Position numbers and translations under genes: made by a program
Assembly: GCA_024138025.1 (NCBI GenBank)
Contig: JAMXBD010000024.1
Coordinates: 1,736,001-1,800,000 of the forward strand
Direction: 5' to 3'
Source: Combretum micranthum
Lineage: Eukaryota > Streptophyta > Magnoliopsida > Myrtales > Combretaceae
Length of the DNA: 64,000 bases
Notes under the pieces: generated by a model
The model's input: the letters and a program-made list of their open reading frames with translations, nothing else
What the model was told of the DNA's origin: nothing
The model's database searches: none
Shown here: in pieces, positions 10,740 to 21,783 of the stretch
Layout of the letters: each line of letters begins with the position of its first letter
Numbering within the stretch: position 1 is the first letter of the stretch

Positions 10740-11165
10740 ATCCTTTTGGTCCATGAAAAAAAAAACTCCTCAAGCCTTTAGTCTTCTTAACATGCAACAT
10801 CTTGACTTGCTATACCTCTTCACGACTCATAGGAAAAAGCTTATATGTCTTGTCTCAATGCTGAATAATGTATTCATTCTTGTACCCATCAAAGATATCT
10901 TTGAGATCATACTACCATTGTCTTCCAAAGATCAAGTGTGTAGCATCCATTAGTATTACATCACAGGAAAATTCGTCAGTATAATCACCAATAGAAAGAG
11001 GTACACGGACCTGTTTATGCACGTGAACATCTCCTTGTTGACTAAGCCAATGAAGAGCATATGGCTTCGAATGCTACTCCAACTGCAACCCCAATTTAGA
11101 AACTAATCCAACAGAAATAACATTAGCACAATTGCTAGTATCAATTATAATAAAAATGATTTTCC
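10740..11165 (-). pseudogene. retroviral-type aspartic protease remnant
   Basis: The minus-strand frame reads IIFIIIDTSNCANVIS at the position of the catalytic loop, then VGLVSKLGLQLE, a stop, HSKPYALHWLSQQGDVHVHK, VPLSIGDYTDEFSCDVILMD and HLIFGRQWYDL. These are the ordered landmarks of the plant gypsy protease that would cut Gag-Pol. The usual D-(S/T)-G active site is D-T-S here and there is an in-frame TAG, so it should be inactive. Downstream the frame gives a short Ser/Lys/Asp-rich tail and then the PPT, with no RT. Confidence 0.75.
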
Positions 11166-11319
11166 CTGCACCAAACTCTAAATATAAAACAGATTATTTC
11201 TTTGATCTAGAATTACTTTCTCCTGCTCAAGTATCAATGTCAAAGGAACATTTGACATATCCTCTTCTAGCACCTCTTCCTTACTACTCTTTTGTTCCTC
11301 CTCTTCACTCTCAATTTTG

Positions 11320-11400
11320 TTATACTTCATAATCATAATCCTCTTATTAAGATATTGAGAAGCGATGTGGCCATGTCTCAAACACTCGAAACATTTTATA
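11320..11400 (-). pseudogene. Gag zinc knuckle (last Cys lost)
   Basis: The minus-strand reading gives CFECLRHGHIASQYLNKR, which fits C-x2-C-x4-H-x4-C except that the fourth ligand is Tyr. An acidic stretch (ESEEEEQKSSKEEV) follows, then the protease. The same Cys-to-Tyr change is present in the element at the left edge of the window. Confidence 0.75.
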
Positions 11401-11588
11401 TCTCTGCTTCTTCATTGTTGTGTCTGATCAGGCGCTTCGTCTTCAACCAATTTTCCCTTATTCTTCTCTTTCTCGTCCTCTTTCTTCTCCTCCTCATCAT
11501 ATTTACTATGATGATATGATTTCTAAGATCGTCTGCGCTGATGCTTTTTAACCTTGCTAGCCAACTTAATTACATCCTCTAAGGTCTG

Positions 11589-12159
11589 CTATTGCTGGAG
11601 CTTTACCACACTGGCGATATCCATCTTTAGCCCATTGATGAACCTAGATATAGATTCATATGAGGATTCTTTAATATCACACCTCGCCATCAAAGTTTCA
11701 AACTCCTTCACATATTCTTCTACACTTCGCTTTCCCTGCCTTAAGGACTGTAATTCTATTAACATCTCTTGCTTATAGTAATACAAACCTATGCTTCATC
11801 AATCTCTTCGTCAAAGCCCATGTTTGCACTTTTTCTTCATTAGCCCTTCATCTCTCAACTTGTAGCTTATCCCACCATAAACTAGCATAATTAGAAAATG
11901 CTAGTGATGCCATCTTCACCTTCATGTGCTCATCCCACTCATAGCAATCAAACACCTTCTCCACCATAGGTGCCCAATCAAGAAATTCCTCTAGTTTATT
12001 GCTACCAGTGAAAGGTGAAATTTTTATTTTAATGCTCTCAATTCCCTTATGCCTATTATCTCTATCTCCACGCCTCCTACTCCTTTCAATATTCCCATCA
12101 GAATCACCACTGGAATGTCTTCTATGACTGGATCCACTATGACTCCTCCTATCTCTCAC
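11589..12159 (-). pseudogene. Ty3/gypsy Gag capsid domain
   Basis: The first part (11848-12159) has an Arg/Ser-rich start (RDRRSHSGSSHRRHS), then IKIKISPFTGSNKLEEFLDW, FDCYEWDEHMKVKMASLAF and ASLWWDKL. These are hallmarks of the retrotransposon Gag capsid domain, which forms the virus-like particle. It continues in another frame at 11589-11786 with QEMLIELQSLRQGKRSVEEY and FINGLKMDIASVV, the C-terminal capsid helices. The frame shift between the pieces marks decay. The start at 12159 lies about 60 bp inside the PBS, as expected for gag. Confidence 0.85.
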
Positions 12160-12219
12160 CTCTACTCTCTCTAGAATCCTCTAATCAATCACGTCGAACA
12201 ACAAGCTGCACAAAACTTT

Positions 12220-12231
12220 GCTCTAAGACCA
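12220..12231 (-). other. primer-binding site of TR-GAG-like element
   Basis: The minus strand reads TGGTCTTAGAGC, two changes from the initiator tRNA-Met PBS TGGTATCAGAGC, four bases from the LTR start at 12236. Confidence 0.7.
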
Positions 12232-12235
12232 AATC

Positions 12236-12978
12236 TGATGCGATCTTGAGGGGGTTAGATATTTTTATTATTTTTAGGGTTTTCTAGAATATGAAAGAAA
12301 TAGTAAAATCAAAGGGTATGGATAAAATTATCATTTGATAGATCCCACGAATAACAAAATTAAGCTAGTTTTGCAATTAGATTATAAATCGACAGAATCC
12401 ATGATCTATAAACCAACTACGGTATTGAAATAACCACAATATCCTAATAACAAAGTTCACCACAATTTTATATAACTTAAGAATTGGTAAGAACAATAAT
12501 TAAAGAGAAATAAAATCTCAATAATGAAAACACCACAAAAGGTTTCCAACACAAGTGTGTTTTCAACTCTCAAAATATCCAAAAAAACTACTCAAAACAA
12601 ATAACAAAAGGACTATATATAGACTAACCCTAAGGAAACCCTAAAGGCATGAAATAATATAAAACTAGCATCTAAACATAACCTGGCGGTCTAAATTCTC
12701 TGTTGGCAGCCTACTAATAAAAAACATGAATTGATAAACATTTCCATAGCTTCATAACAAGTACGTTGACTAAAGGCTGACGGTGTAAAGGCTTACCTGA
12801 TAGTGTAGATGGGGAAAGCCGACGTACTTTGGTCGGTGTATGGGCTCCTACAACAAGGCTGGTCAATTTCCTATCTTGGCCAACAGTTTTTGGTCTCCTT
12901 AGTTAGAAGCTTTGATCCTTCACGGCTTGAAAAAGATTTAATCTTCCATGATAACTTCATGCTTGCTGATTCCTATCA
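12236..12978 (-). repeat. 5' LTR of TR-GAG-like element
   Basis: A 743 bp LTR with TG...CA ends, matching 9908-10658 along its length. The TATA-like CTATATATAG is at 12613-12622. The GC-richer block (GACGGTGTAAAG, GCCGACGTAC, GGTCGGTGTA) at 12778-12842 is upstream of it in element orientation. Confidence 0.92.
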
Positions 12979-12983
12979 ATTAT

Positions 12984-13038
12984 TCCTTAAAAAAAAAGCA
13001 CATTGTCGAAATCTTTAAATATAAATATGATAACAAAA
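12984..13038 (+). repeat. tandem repeat at TR-GAG insertion site, right part
   Basis: TCCTTAAAAAAAAAGCAC then ATTGTCGAAATCTTTAAATA completes the second unit of the repeat that begins at 9800. Confidence 0.7.
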
Positions 13039-13496
13039 CGTGCGTTAAATTTCACTGATAATGATTTGTATAATGATTTAGAAGCATAGTAAAAATCTTC
13101 AAGTTATAGCATACATATAGCAATGAAATTATTAAAAAACTTAGAAGCAATTATGAAGAAAAGCTACAGGTAGACAAAAGTGTAAAGGAAGACTAAACTA
13201 AAAGGCTCACAAAATTTTGAATTTCAACTTTCAGAAGCAACAGCCATGGCCTTATATCATAATTGTACACTTATCCTCTAAGTAGATTGGACAAATTTTG
13301 AATATCTATCCCTCTATTATTACAGTAGGAAAAAAAAAAAAAGAACTATTATAAGCAATAGTGAATGTGTTACAACGTTTAATGACATATGGAGGCAAAA
13401 GATATTTTGAAGCCATATGAAAACAAAGGCTACAAAAGCTCAGTTTTAGATGTATAAAGAAAGAATGAAGACTCAACAAGGTGAGTTAGATATAGT
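13039..13496. other. AT-rich sequence without identifiable feature
   Basis: No coding frame, LTR landmark or clear repeat was found. A-tracts occur at 13329-13341. Confidence 0.5.
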
Positions 13497-13504
13497 TAGG
13501 TAAT

Positions 13505-13685
13505 GAGAAATTCTATGATCCCATTATTAATTTTGATGGGACCGACTCATCGACTATCTAACGACTCATATCACATCTAATCGTGATCAAATCTTTAAAA
13601 TAGTTATTATTCCAATTACTATATTTATTTTAACAGTTAGATGATTGACTGGATGGTCCCATCAAACGGTTTATAAAAACTCCCC
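13505..13685. mobile_element. small MITE with 8-bp target duplication
   Basis: A 181 bp segment flanked by TAGGTAAT on both sides (13497-13504, 13686-13693). The ends are weakly inverted (GAGAAATTCTAT against GGGAGTTTTTAT), and inner arms around GATGGGACC (near 13536 and, inverted, near 13655) pair better. An 8-bp TSD points to the hAT superfamily. A third TAGGTAAT nearby (13700) means the flanking match could partly be local repetition. Confidence 0.5.
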
Positions 13686-13693
13686 TAGGTAAT

Positions 13694-15095
13694 ATATCTA
13701 GGTAATATAAATTAATTATAAATGATCCATTCAATGAGTGATCAAATCTGTTTATATAGAAGTGAATCTTTATGATTGAGATATATTTAAAATGTTCAAA
13801 GGTCCATATAGGAAAGAAGAATGTGGCAAATCTTCAACTAATGGAATGAGAATATTTGAAAATCAATATCTCAATGAATATTATCAACAATACTTTGTTT
13901 GAACATTTTAGATCAAGATTATATTACTAATGCCCTTATATCAAATGGTATTCTCACTGGTCTCACAAGTAATATGATTTAATTTCAAATCCCTCCTCTA
14001 CTATTTTAGTGAAAATTCTATAATTTATTGTGATAGTTGAGATAAATTTGTAAAGTACCTTATGTAATCTTTGAAATGGAAAAGATGGAATTACTAATTG
14101 AAAAGTATTTGGGTAACTTCTTGTGTATTCTTAGCTATGATTGTGAGGTGGTATTGGTGTGATGTGTTGATATGCATTACTCGAGTGTAGAGTAGGAGGT
14201 AGAGTACATTGATATTTATACCCTTATTTTGTCTCATATGGGAAAATAGATTTGATTCATAAGGAAGAACTTTTATCTATAGCTAGGCAAATTTCCACAA
14301 TTATACATTTTATTTTATACAATCTGTGCACGTTTGCATAGTGATTGTATTTATTGACAAAAGTTAGCACAACACTAATATAAAAAGGATATAAATAATC
14401 TTGTAAAAATCTAAGTTCAACTCATAACACTTAAATTTGTTTTGTCGCTTGCTTAAATCTAGTAGAAGTTGGATCTAGATGATCTAGGCTTGGGTCTGCA
14501 TGTAGAGGATGAGGTTTGCAAAAACAAAAACTCAATTAGTGGCATGCTGGGCATGGGTACGACATGGCTAACTATGATACTTAAGTCAAAGGTTGTCATG
14601 GTAATCCCATGGATTGAATAGGAATAAGTGATTGAGTGAGACATTACATTTCTCCTAAGAGGTAGATAAGTATTTATAGGTAACTAACCTAGCAGCTATA
14701 AATGTCATGGTTTAGTGGGCGGTTAGTGACAATAGTGTGGGATGTATGGTAGATCCACTACTCTACTACTTAAAACCTAGGCGAACCGAGCTATTCGTGT
14801 TGAGTGGCAAGCAAAGCGAAGATGTCCGAGCAAATGTCAAGGTCATTAGTCTTAGGCCAAGCATTGTATTGTAGTGTTTACTGCTAAGGTTTAGGTCTAG
14901 TAAGGTGGCTTATTCTATTAGTATATTGGGCTCGGCTTGGGTAGCCCCAGTTCCAAATTGGATCATCAATAGTGTTGTATGAGAACTTAAACTCTAAAGT
15001 TATACTTTGTAAATGAATGTTTATCTTTCACATGTTAATCTCCGATATGAATCTAGATATTTTTATTTTAAAGAAACAAAAACCAAATTCAATAG
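13694..15095. other. unassigned intergenic sequence
   Basis: No coding exon or retroelement landmark was recognised. The 14730-14990 part is less AT-rich than its surroundings (for example GCTCGGCTTGGGTAGCCCC) and could be an old transposon fragment, but nothing identifies it. Confidence 0.4.
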
Positions 15096-15327
15096 TAGGG
15101 GTGAGTGATTAATCCTATCGTATAAGGTATCTACGTATACCGTGTTTGACAAGGTCAGATTCAGAAGGGTATTGATTATCATAAGGTGGGGTACAAATAT
15201 AGTTTTTCTAGAACTTACTCTCATAGAATAGGGTACTGGTATAATGTCTTCATACCCTATATGTATCTTGCCACATGTACTCTATTATATAAAGGGTATA
15301 GGTACCAAGTATCTTGTGATCACCCTA
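15096..15327. mobile_element. candidate MITE (TAGGG termini)
   Basis: The left end TAGGGGTGA and right end TCACCCTA are inverted with one base missing, resembling hAT-type termini. Flanks TTCAATAG and TTAAAAAT do not form a convincing TSD. The interior is rich in GGTATC, GGGTAT and GGTACC words, and similar words recur at 15841-15949. Confidence 0.3.
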
Positions 15328-15949
15328 TTAAAAATTAAAAAATAATATTAATAAATAATAATACTCTATTTTCATTTTGTGATAACTTTTTGTTTACAAC
15401 TACCATTTTTAGGTTATCATTTTAGAAAATTTTATTTTGGGAAATCTTGTACTTTACTATGAAAATAACTTCTTTTCTTTTCTTTTCTTTTTTTTACAAA
15501 AATTTTAATTACATGTGCTTCAACTTATAATTTATATAAATGTGTTATTTATCTTTTAAGACTAATTGTACAAAAGTGCCTCCATTTTTTTCTATATTTT
15601 GAATTCAATATATGTTGTACAAGTTTGTTGACATTATATAATCAGATTTAACATATTTTTTGTTATATGTTTTAACTTTAGCCCAAACAAATTCTACATA
15701 TTGTAGAACTTGTGATATTCAAAAATTTTTTAAATTTATTTTTATATTTTATTTATAATGAATCTGTAAAACCATATATATTATAACAATCTTGAAATTT
15801 AATTAATAAAAAAAAGAAAAAAATAAAAAATTCCATAAGGCACCTATACCTTGTGAGATACTGACGTGCTTGGTATATGATGATACAAGGTACTATAGGG
15901 TAGGTTCTTGGTATAAAACTTAGAACCTTGTATGATATAGGGTAAAGTA
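15328..15949. other. AT-rich stretch with GGTAC-type words
   Basis: Very AT-rich with no coding signal. Positions 15841-15949 repeat vocabulary of the candidate MITE (CACCTATACCTTGTGAGATAC, GGTACTATAGGGTAGG), perhaps a fragment of the same family. Confidence 0.35.
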
Positions 15950-16382
15950 TGTATAAAACCCTAGATTTTTTTGTACCTTTAAAAATGAAACTTAGAATTA
16001 ACACTAAATTGAAACCTTGGAATCAATCCAAGTTAATCATAGAACTTAGAAAACCCTAAATAATGTTAGATAGGTTGGATAACCCTAAATGTCTTATAAG
16101 TAAGATGTGAATAGAAAACCGTAAATACCAAACCCTAAGAAAACGAGTGCCTTCAAAAACATAATTAAAATCCAATAATAGTTCAACTTGAAACCCTAAG
16201 TTAAACAATTCATCTACCTAATTACTAATACATAAATCGAGATAATATATTTAAATAATATTAAATAATTTCGTACAATCTAGTATTAAATTATTGAGTC
16301 AAACCTTCAGCAGTTAAACCAAAAATATTGTGTACTCAAATCTTTACCAGCAAAATAATTGTCATTTCTACGCATTATTCAT

Positions 16383-17057
16383 TAGGAGTGTTCATGGATC
16401 GGTTAACCGATCCATAGCCTTATTTTTAACCTAACCGTAATTATCGGTTTTTAAATATATTGATCCTTAATCGGTCCATTATAAAGGTTAACCGACTTAA
16501 CGGTTAATTGTTTTATTCGATTTTTGATTTTAAACCATTTATCGTAATGCTTTCAAGAAATCAAATTGATAATTTAAAAAAAAAAAAAAAACCTTATTTT
16601 TTAGCCTTTATCATAGAGTTTTTCTTTAAATTATTATATATATTACAAGAGCTAAAAAAAATCAAATTAAGGAAATAGGGAAAAACAAACCTTTAGATAT
16701 ATTATTATTAATAAAATCAAACCAAATCAATTACTATATTAACTTCATCAAACATAGGACAATAATACTTTAATTGAATCCAAGGAATATTAACATAGGT
16801 AAATTATATATATATGTAAATCATATGTGTGTGTGTATTTTAAAAAATAATTATATGTATATGTAAATTATATATATAATATATTTATAAATATTGAAAC
16901 GGTTAACCATTAACCATCGGTTTTTTGTAGTTACAAACCGAAACCGAAAACTAGAAAAAAATAAAAACTATAATCCTAAACTGAAATCAACGGGCCGATT
17001 AACCATATTTTTCATATTGGTTTTACGGTTTCGGTTCGGTTTTTTTGCACACCCCTA
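16383..17057. mobile_element. hAT-type MITE, copy 1
   Basis: A 675 bp element with inverted ends TAGGAGTGTTCA and TGCACACCCCTA and a perfect 8-bp TSD TTATTCAT (16375-16382, 17058-17065). Eight-bp duplications and TAGGG(G)TG ends are typical of hAT transposons. The subterminal regions carry many CGGTT/AACCG words and GGTTAACC palindromes, plausible transposase-binding repeats. There is no coding capacity, so it is non-autonomous. It sits in the U3 of the LTR 15950-20230, upstream of the TATA box. Confidence 0.92.
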
Positions 17058-17342
17058 TTATTCATCACTATTCTTTACTGTTCACGCTATTTACTATTAT
17101 TCATATTAATAATGTCACTATTCACACTTATTATACACCTTTATACCTATTCTTACAACTACATGTCCTATACCATCAAATCTACCTTAATTCTCTTACA
17201 CTTTTCTTCTCTTTCTCTCTTTCCCTCTCCTTTCAATTAGTGTTGTGCACCCCCACCTCCACCCTCAACCCACCCCGCGTGCCTATCAATCCTCTCTCTC
17301 TTGGTTTTTCCTTTTCTTTTCACTTTCTTCACTCCATTCACC

Positions 17343-17351
17343 TTTATAAAT
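17343..17351 (+). promoter_or_regulatory. TATA box of LTR 15950-20230
   Basis: TTTATAAAT followed by ACCCCTTCCC; about 70-90 bp upstream is a C-rich run (17250-17275). Confidence 0.7.
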
Positions 17352-19624
17352 ACCCCTTCCCTCTTTCTTTTCAACACTTTACAAATTACACACTCAAAAT
17401 CCTCTCAAATTTTCTCTCTTCTTCCTACTCTCAAAACCACCACTCTCCTTCTTTTTTTGCCTTTCTCTTGGCTCCCTCTCTTTCTCTTATAGACACACAT
17501 TTTCTCTTCCCTTTGTTTAGGTAAAATCTCTAAACACCAAACCTACATTATGTCTATGATGAAATGACTGTGCCTTAATGCCATTTCCATGAAAGTTTCC
17601 CCATAATGCATGATGTTAGGGATGAAAAATGCAAGGCATCATACTTGGTTTTAAGTTTACAATATGCTCATGTTCATGTTTTTATTTTATGTATACTAAC
17701 CGAACTTTCTATATATGTATCTATATATATATATATAAGTATATATATTTACTAGAGCATGAAAGCTCTCTAATCTAACTTGCAATTTATTTAATTCATG
17801 CACTTTACTTTATTGCAATTTATTTTATATTTATGAGACTTGTCCTAGATTAAAGTCTTGAAGATTATTTGTCCAATTCAAGTCATAAAAAGAAAAGACT
17901 AGTCCTACATTCTAGTCCGAGACTTGCCCATACTTAAGTCATAAGAAGACTTAACCATTTCAAATTCTTGGGAAACCTTACCCTAAATCTAAGACTCCCA
18001 TTTTTACTTTATGTTGTTTTATATATCATATTTATGTTTTATTGGTCTAGAGACCATTTTATTTCTTTGTGTACATAGTATGCTTATGGTAATGTTAATA
18101 ATGTTTATATTATAAATTTTCAACTCTTCATGCTATGATGGCCAAAAGTATCTAAAATAAAAGCAAGGAAAATGTGATGATCATGAAATCATTACAATGT
18201 TCATTACATGTTTTAGAGGGCTTGGCACAAGATGGGAAGTTCAAGTTGCTTTAAACCTTTCTAGTAGGACAATTTTTGTTGTATAAAATATTTTCAAAAG
18301 TTTTAGTTTTGATACTTGGAAAACATCATTTTAGCAAAAGAAAAGTTTGAAAGCAAAACTCTACCCCTATTTTCTAAAAATGTCGTGACATAAGGAATGG
18401 ATAGGAATATGAAACCTTAAATTTTTCCCTTAGAAACACTTAAGTTTAATGTTTTAAGAGGGATCAATAAAAATAAAACCTTTGATCCTAAATTTCTCTT
18501 AAAATGACAAATGCCATGATCAAGGTGTGGAACTTCGTCTTTCTAGTTTTATTTACTTGTTTTAAAAGTCATGAAGTTATCACACCAAAAAAGGTTTTGC
18601 TTACATTCTCAACTATTTTTGTATACTTTAAAACTCCTCTAGGAAGATTGTTTTTAACATCACCAAAACCATGAGTAATTAATACTTTATTTTTCATATC
18701 ACATTTATAATTACATATAGGAGTAAGCATATGCATGTTAGAAGGACCTATAGGCTTTAAACCTTAGAAAAATACTGAAATGGAGCCAGAATGACCATAG
18801 AAGCAATTTGACCCCTGCTGACCTGAGGCCTTAATGACCTCATTTGAGTAAGCTAACCATGAAAATAGATAGAACATTTGAAGTTAGTAGAAAACAACTC
18901 CTCTTGTACAAAAGCAGAGTTAAAATGACTTAAATATGGTAATTTTAAAGTTTAAACTAGGTTATTAGAAAATATAGCAACAATAGAAATCATAGAAATA
19001 GAAATTTGAGTAAAGTTAGTATGAAATACTCATTTTAGGTATTTCTTTGTTTAGGTAACGAGGATTGTAAGACACCATTCCCTGATGACTATTTTGACTA
19101 AGGATCTTCACAATGGCTGAGTGAGTTTTTTCTTATGATTTTGTTATCTTGTTTGTGTTTGTACAAGTAATTGCACTAACATACTAAAAAAAGCTAAAAA
19201 TGTATATGTGTAGGGTTATAATGGGTTTGTGTATGTGTTTATTTGATTATGTGATGAAGTGGATACTAAGCATATCACTATCTCAACATGTTTGTTTAAG
19301 TGTATTTATTTTATTATATGTATGGTTGTTATGTGTTGATTAATTGTTTGATTGCCCTTTAATGAACCATAATACAATTTAGAATAAAAAGAAATGGTCA
19401 TGCATCACATCATCGAGTCACATTCTTGAATGACTACTACTCCTACACAAACGATCGGGTGAATTGACAAATTATAACACAATCCTACTCCAAGCATGAG
19501 GAACTAAATCGTTTAGGGAATACGGCCTCACGAAGGAGTCAAGCTGTACCAATCACTATTGACAAGTACCCGAGGACTAGTAGTAGAGGTCATACAGACC
19601 TACAAGACATTCTCTAACCCTTGT

Positions 19625-19793
19625 CACGGATGATGTAAATCCATTCTATGTATGTTTCTGGATAACCATACATACTTATTTGTTTCATGTAGTTGTTGCA
19701 TCAGCATAACATATGCTTTAACTAACAAACTTGTATGTTTATGATTATTGGTGTGAATGGTGGGAAATATGTCATTAAGTATGTTTAAACTTA
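19625..19793 (+). other. predicted three-hairpin RNA region, copy 2
   Basis: Inverted repeats: GGAT/ATCC (19628-19631 with 19639-19642); 19647-19656 with 19664-19674, a 10-bp stem with one bulged C around TCTGGAT; and TAAGT/ACTTA (19776-19780 with 19789-19793). The stem sequences differ from other copies but still pair. Confidence 0.5.
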
Positions 19794-20230
19794 CACCCCT
19801 ATAGATTGTTGTTGAAACAAAAATATCTTTGTCTATACCCAAGGACCTCAATGACCAAGGTAATACCTAGTGGACCTTTTGGAAGCTTTGAAGGAAGTTG
19901 TGAAAGAAGGAGAAGTAGAGACCTCATGAATCTCTTTTGTCGTAGTTGTGATACACTTTAATATTTAGAAGACTCTCAAGAATGAATGTAATATTTGTAT
20001 CATCAGTAGATTTAACAGGGGTATGCCCCTAAGACTATATAATATTTTGATGTTAAGTTATTTTATATTTAATTATCTTGCTTCCACTTATCTGTTATCT
20101 TCTTGAATTGCACTACTCCTCCTATATTCCCTTTGTTTGGAAGCAAGCCTTTTGTGCATGGTATGGAAACCTTCGTTTGATTAAAGTAGTCATTCTTAGG
20201 CTTTTATGCTATGCACGGTAGGGCATAACA

Positions 20231-20546
20231 GAATGGGCATGACTTTATACCTTGCCATCTTGAACCTACTGGCCCGCCAATAGCTATTATGATTCGCATG
20301 TATATGTGCGGGTGGGGTGCAGATTTTTTAAAAGAAGAAATATATATTATATGTATATTATAAAGAGCAAATGAAAATATGAATAGAAAGAAGAAAGTAT
20401 ATGATTACCAACTTATCTAAATAAAAATTACATAAATACAAATTATAAAAAAAATTATCAAAATATTGACACAAAATCACTTATAGGACTTGTGACTCAT
20501 GTACAAATAGATGTGATGTAGATATTTGTACATCAGTCACATGTAC
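20231..20546. other. AT-rich sequence without identifiable feature
   Basis: Nothing beyond AT-rich runs was seen after the LTR end. Confidence 0.4.
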
Positions 20547-20638
20547 TACATGTGATTCATGCTTGTACATGAATCACATTTAGTACATGTGATTCATGCT
20601 TATACGTGATTCACATTTAGTACATGTGATTCATGTAC
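20547..20638 (+). repeat. 37-bp self-complementary minisatellite
   Basis: Two full 37-bp units (20547-20583, 20584-20620) and a partial third begin with TACATGTGATTCATGCTT. Each unit contains CATGTGATTCATG and an inverted partner (CATGAATCACAT in unit 1), so a single strand can fold within or between units. Confidence 0.8.
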
Positions 20639-20764
20639 AAATATATGAGTTAGGCATATTATACACAATTTAGCATTAGTATTTTAATAAATTTTTTTTA
20701 TAATCTATATGTAAGTATTTTTTCTTAAAATTTTATAAACATATGTTTCACCTTAAATATAAAT

Positions 20765-20815
20765 ATATCCTAGTGGTTAAGTATACGATTTTATATCCAT
20801 GAGTTCAAATCCCAC
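20765..20815 (+). repeat. tRNA-like SINE head fragment
   Basis: A box-A-like CCTAGTGGTTAAG (20769-20781) and a box-B-like GAGTTCAAATCCC (20801-20813) lie about 30 bp apart, as in tRNA-derived SINEs. No full tRNA cloverleaf is formed, and no body or poly-T end is delimited. Confidence 0.4.
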
Positions 20816-21783
20816 AATTTACTTTTTAAATATCTCTCTCTTTACTTGTTCTCTTTTTTCACAATTTTTCTCCCTCTTTATTTTTCTTAAACTTTTCTCT
20901 TTTACAATAATTAATAACATTAAATGCTTTCATCACACAATTAATTTAACTAAATAAATTCTCATGAATAAGGATACACTAGCACTATGGATAATAAACA
21001 CATTCTTGGTATCGTAAATTATTACTTAATTAATGATACTAATTAAATAATTTGATTTGTTAACATGTTTTTATTTTTATTTTTTACAATTAACATTGCA
21101 AAAATAGAAAAAAATTGTTAAATACCTATCCAATCTAGATACATCTTATGATCCATACAAAAATCTATATTAACTCTCTTTTTTAATTAATAATTAATTT
21201 CTACATAATATATATTATCACTTATGAAATACGCTAAATACCTTAATTATTTTTTTTTTTTGCCATACCTTAATTATTTATTGAACGAATTTTTTTTATA
21301 CTTATGAAGTCTTAGTAAATATTATAATGATATCATTGAAAAACTCTTATAGCTAAAAAATTATAATAGTGAGTAGATACATATTTATAATTATACCCTG
21401 ATTTTTATAATTATGCCTCTGTTCCTAATTATTATGTTAATGTTCTCCGTGAGGAGGGAACATAGATAGAAGGATTTAGTTCTCTCAAATTATATTCTAT
21501 TTGCAAATCAAATTATCAAGATTGTCTAATTTTCTAAAATATCTTATGAAATTATTGTGCTTACTTATAATATTAACGATTAGTTACGAGTTATGTAGAA
21601 GGATAAATTTATGAAAATTCAGATACATTTTTAAGAAAAGAATGTCATAAATGGTTATAATTTATGCATCTGAAAAAAAGTGGAAAAAAATGAAATAAAA
21701 ATTCAAAAAACAAGTTTTGAATGAATTAGGGAGTAAAACCTATTGCAGGATTAAATATTCTAATTTTTTTTTTTTTATTGTAG
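20816..21783. other. AT-rich sequence, possible intron
   Basis: No upstream exon was recognised. The last 24 bases are a T-run ending TTGTAG, a good plant 3' splice acceptor for the candidate exon at 21784. Confidence 0.35.

Larger units (their letters stand above)
9908..12978 (-). mobile_element. non-autonomous gag-protease LTR retrotransposon (TR-GAG-like)
   Basis: A complete 3.07 kb element with two LTRs (9908-10658, 12236-12978), a perfect TSD ATTAT (9903-9907, 12979-12983), a PBS next to the right LTR and a PPT next to the left. The roughly 1.58 kb interior encodes, on the minus strand, Gag, a zinc knuckle and a protease-like domain, but no reverse transcriptase, RNase H or integrase. 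It would need enzymes from a relative to move. This matches the TR-GAG class of elements, here with part of the protease retained. The LTRs agree at roughly 85-90% by eye, so the insertion is not recent. Stops interrupt the reading frame. Confidence 0.92.
15950..20230 (+). mobile_element. family-X LTR, plus strand (possible solo LTR)
   Basis: The left end TGTATAAAACCCTAG matches other family-X starts, and the right end is AGGGCATAACA. A hAT MITE interrupts it at 16383-17057; without that it is about 3.6 kb. The TATA box is at 17343-17351. Downstream parts align with the solo LTR at 39037-43906 (for example GGCTGAGTGAGTTTT near 19102) and, inverted, with 3307-3988. The flanking 5-mers (AAGTA, GAATG) do not match and no PBS or PPT is seen, so whether it is a true solo LTR or has a damaged end is open. 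Confidence 0.75.

Noticed and set aside
17045..17524. 159-codon plus-strand open frame
   Set aside because: It overlaps the MITE end and the LTR promoter, and is Ser/Phe/Leu-rich from CT-rich DNA; no domain is visible.
15950..20230. Target duplication for the plus-strand LTR
   Set aside because: AAGTA and GAATG do not match and shifting the ends by a few bases did not help; reported as an LTR without TSD.
20521..20640. CRISPR-like repeat array
   Set aside because: Units are contiguous with no unique spacers, and the context is a plant genome.
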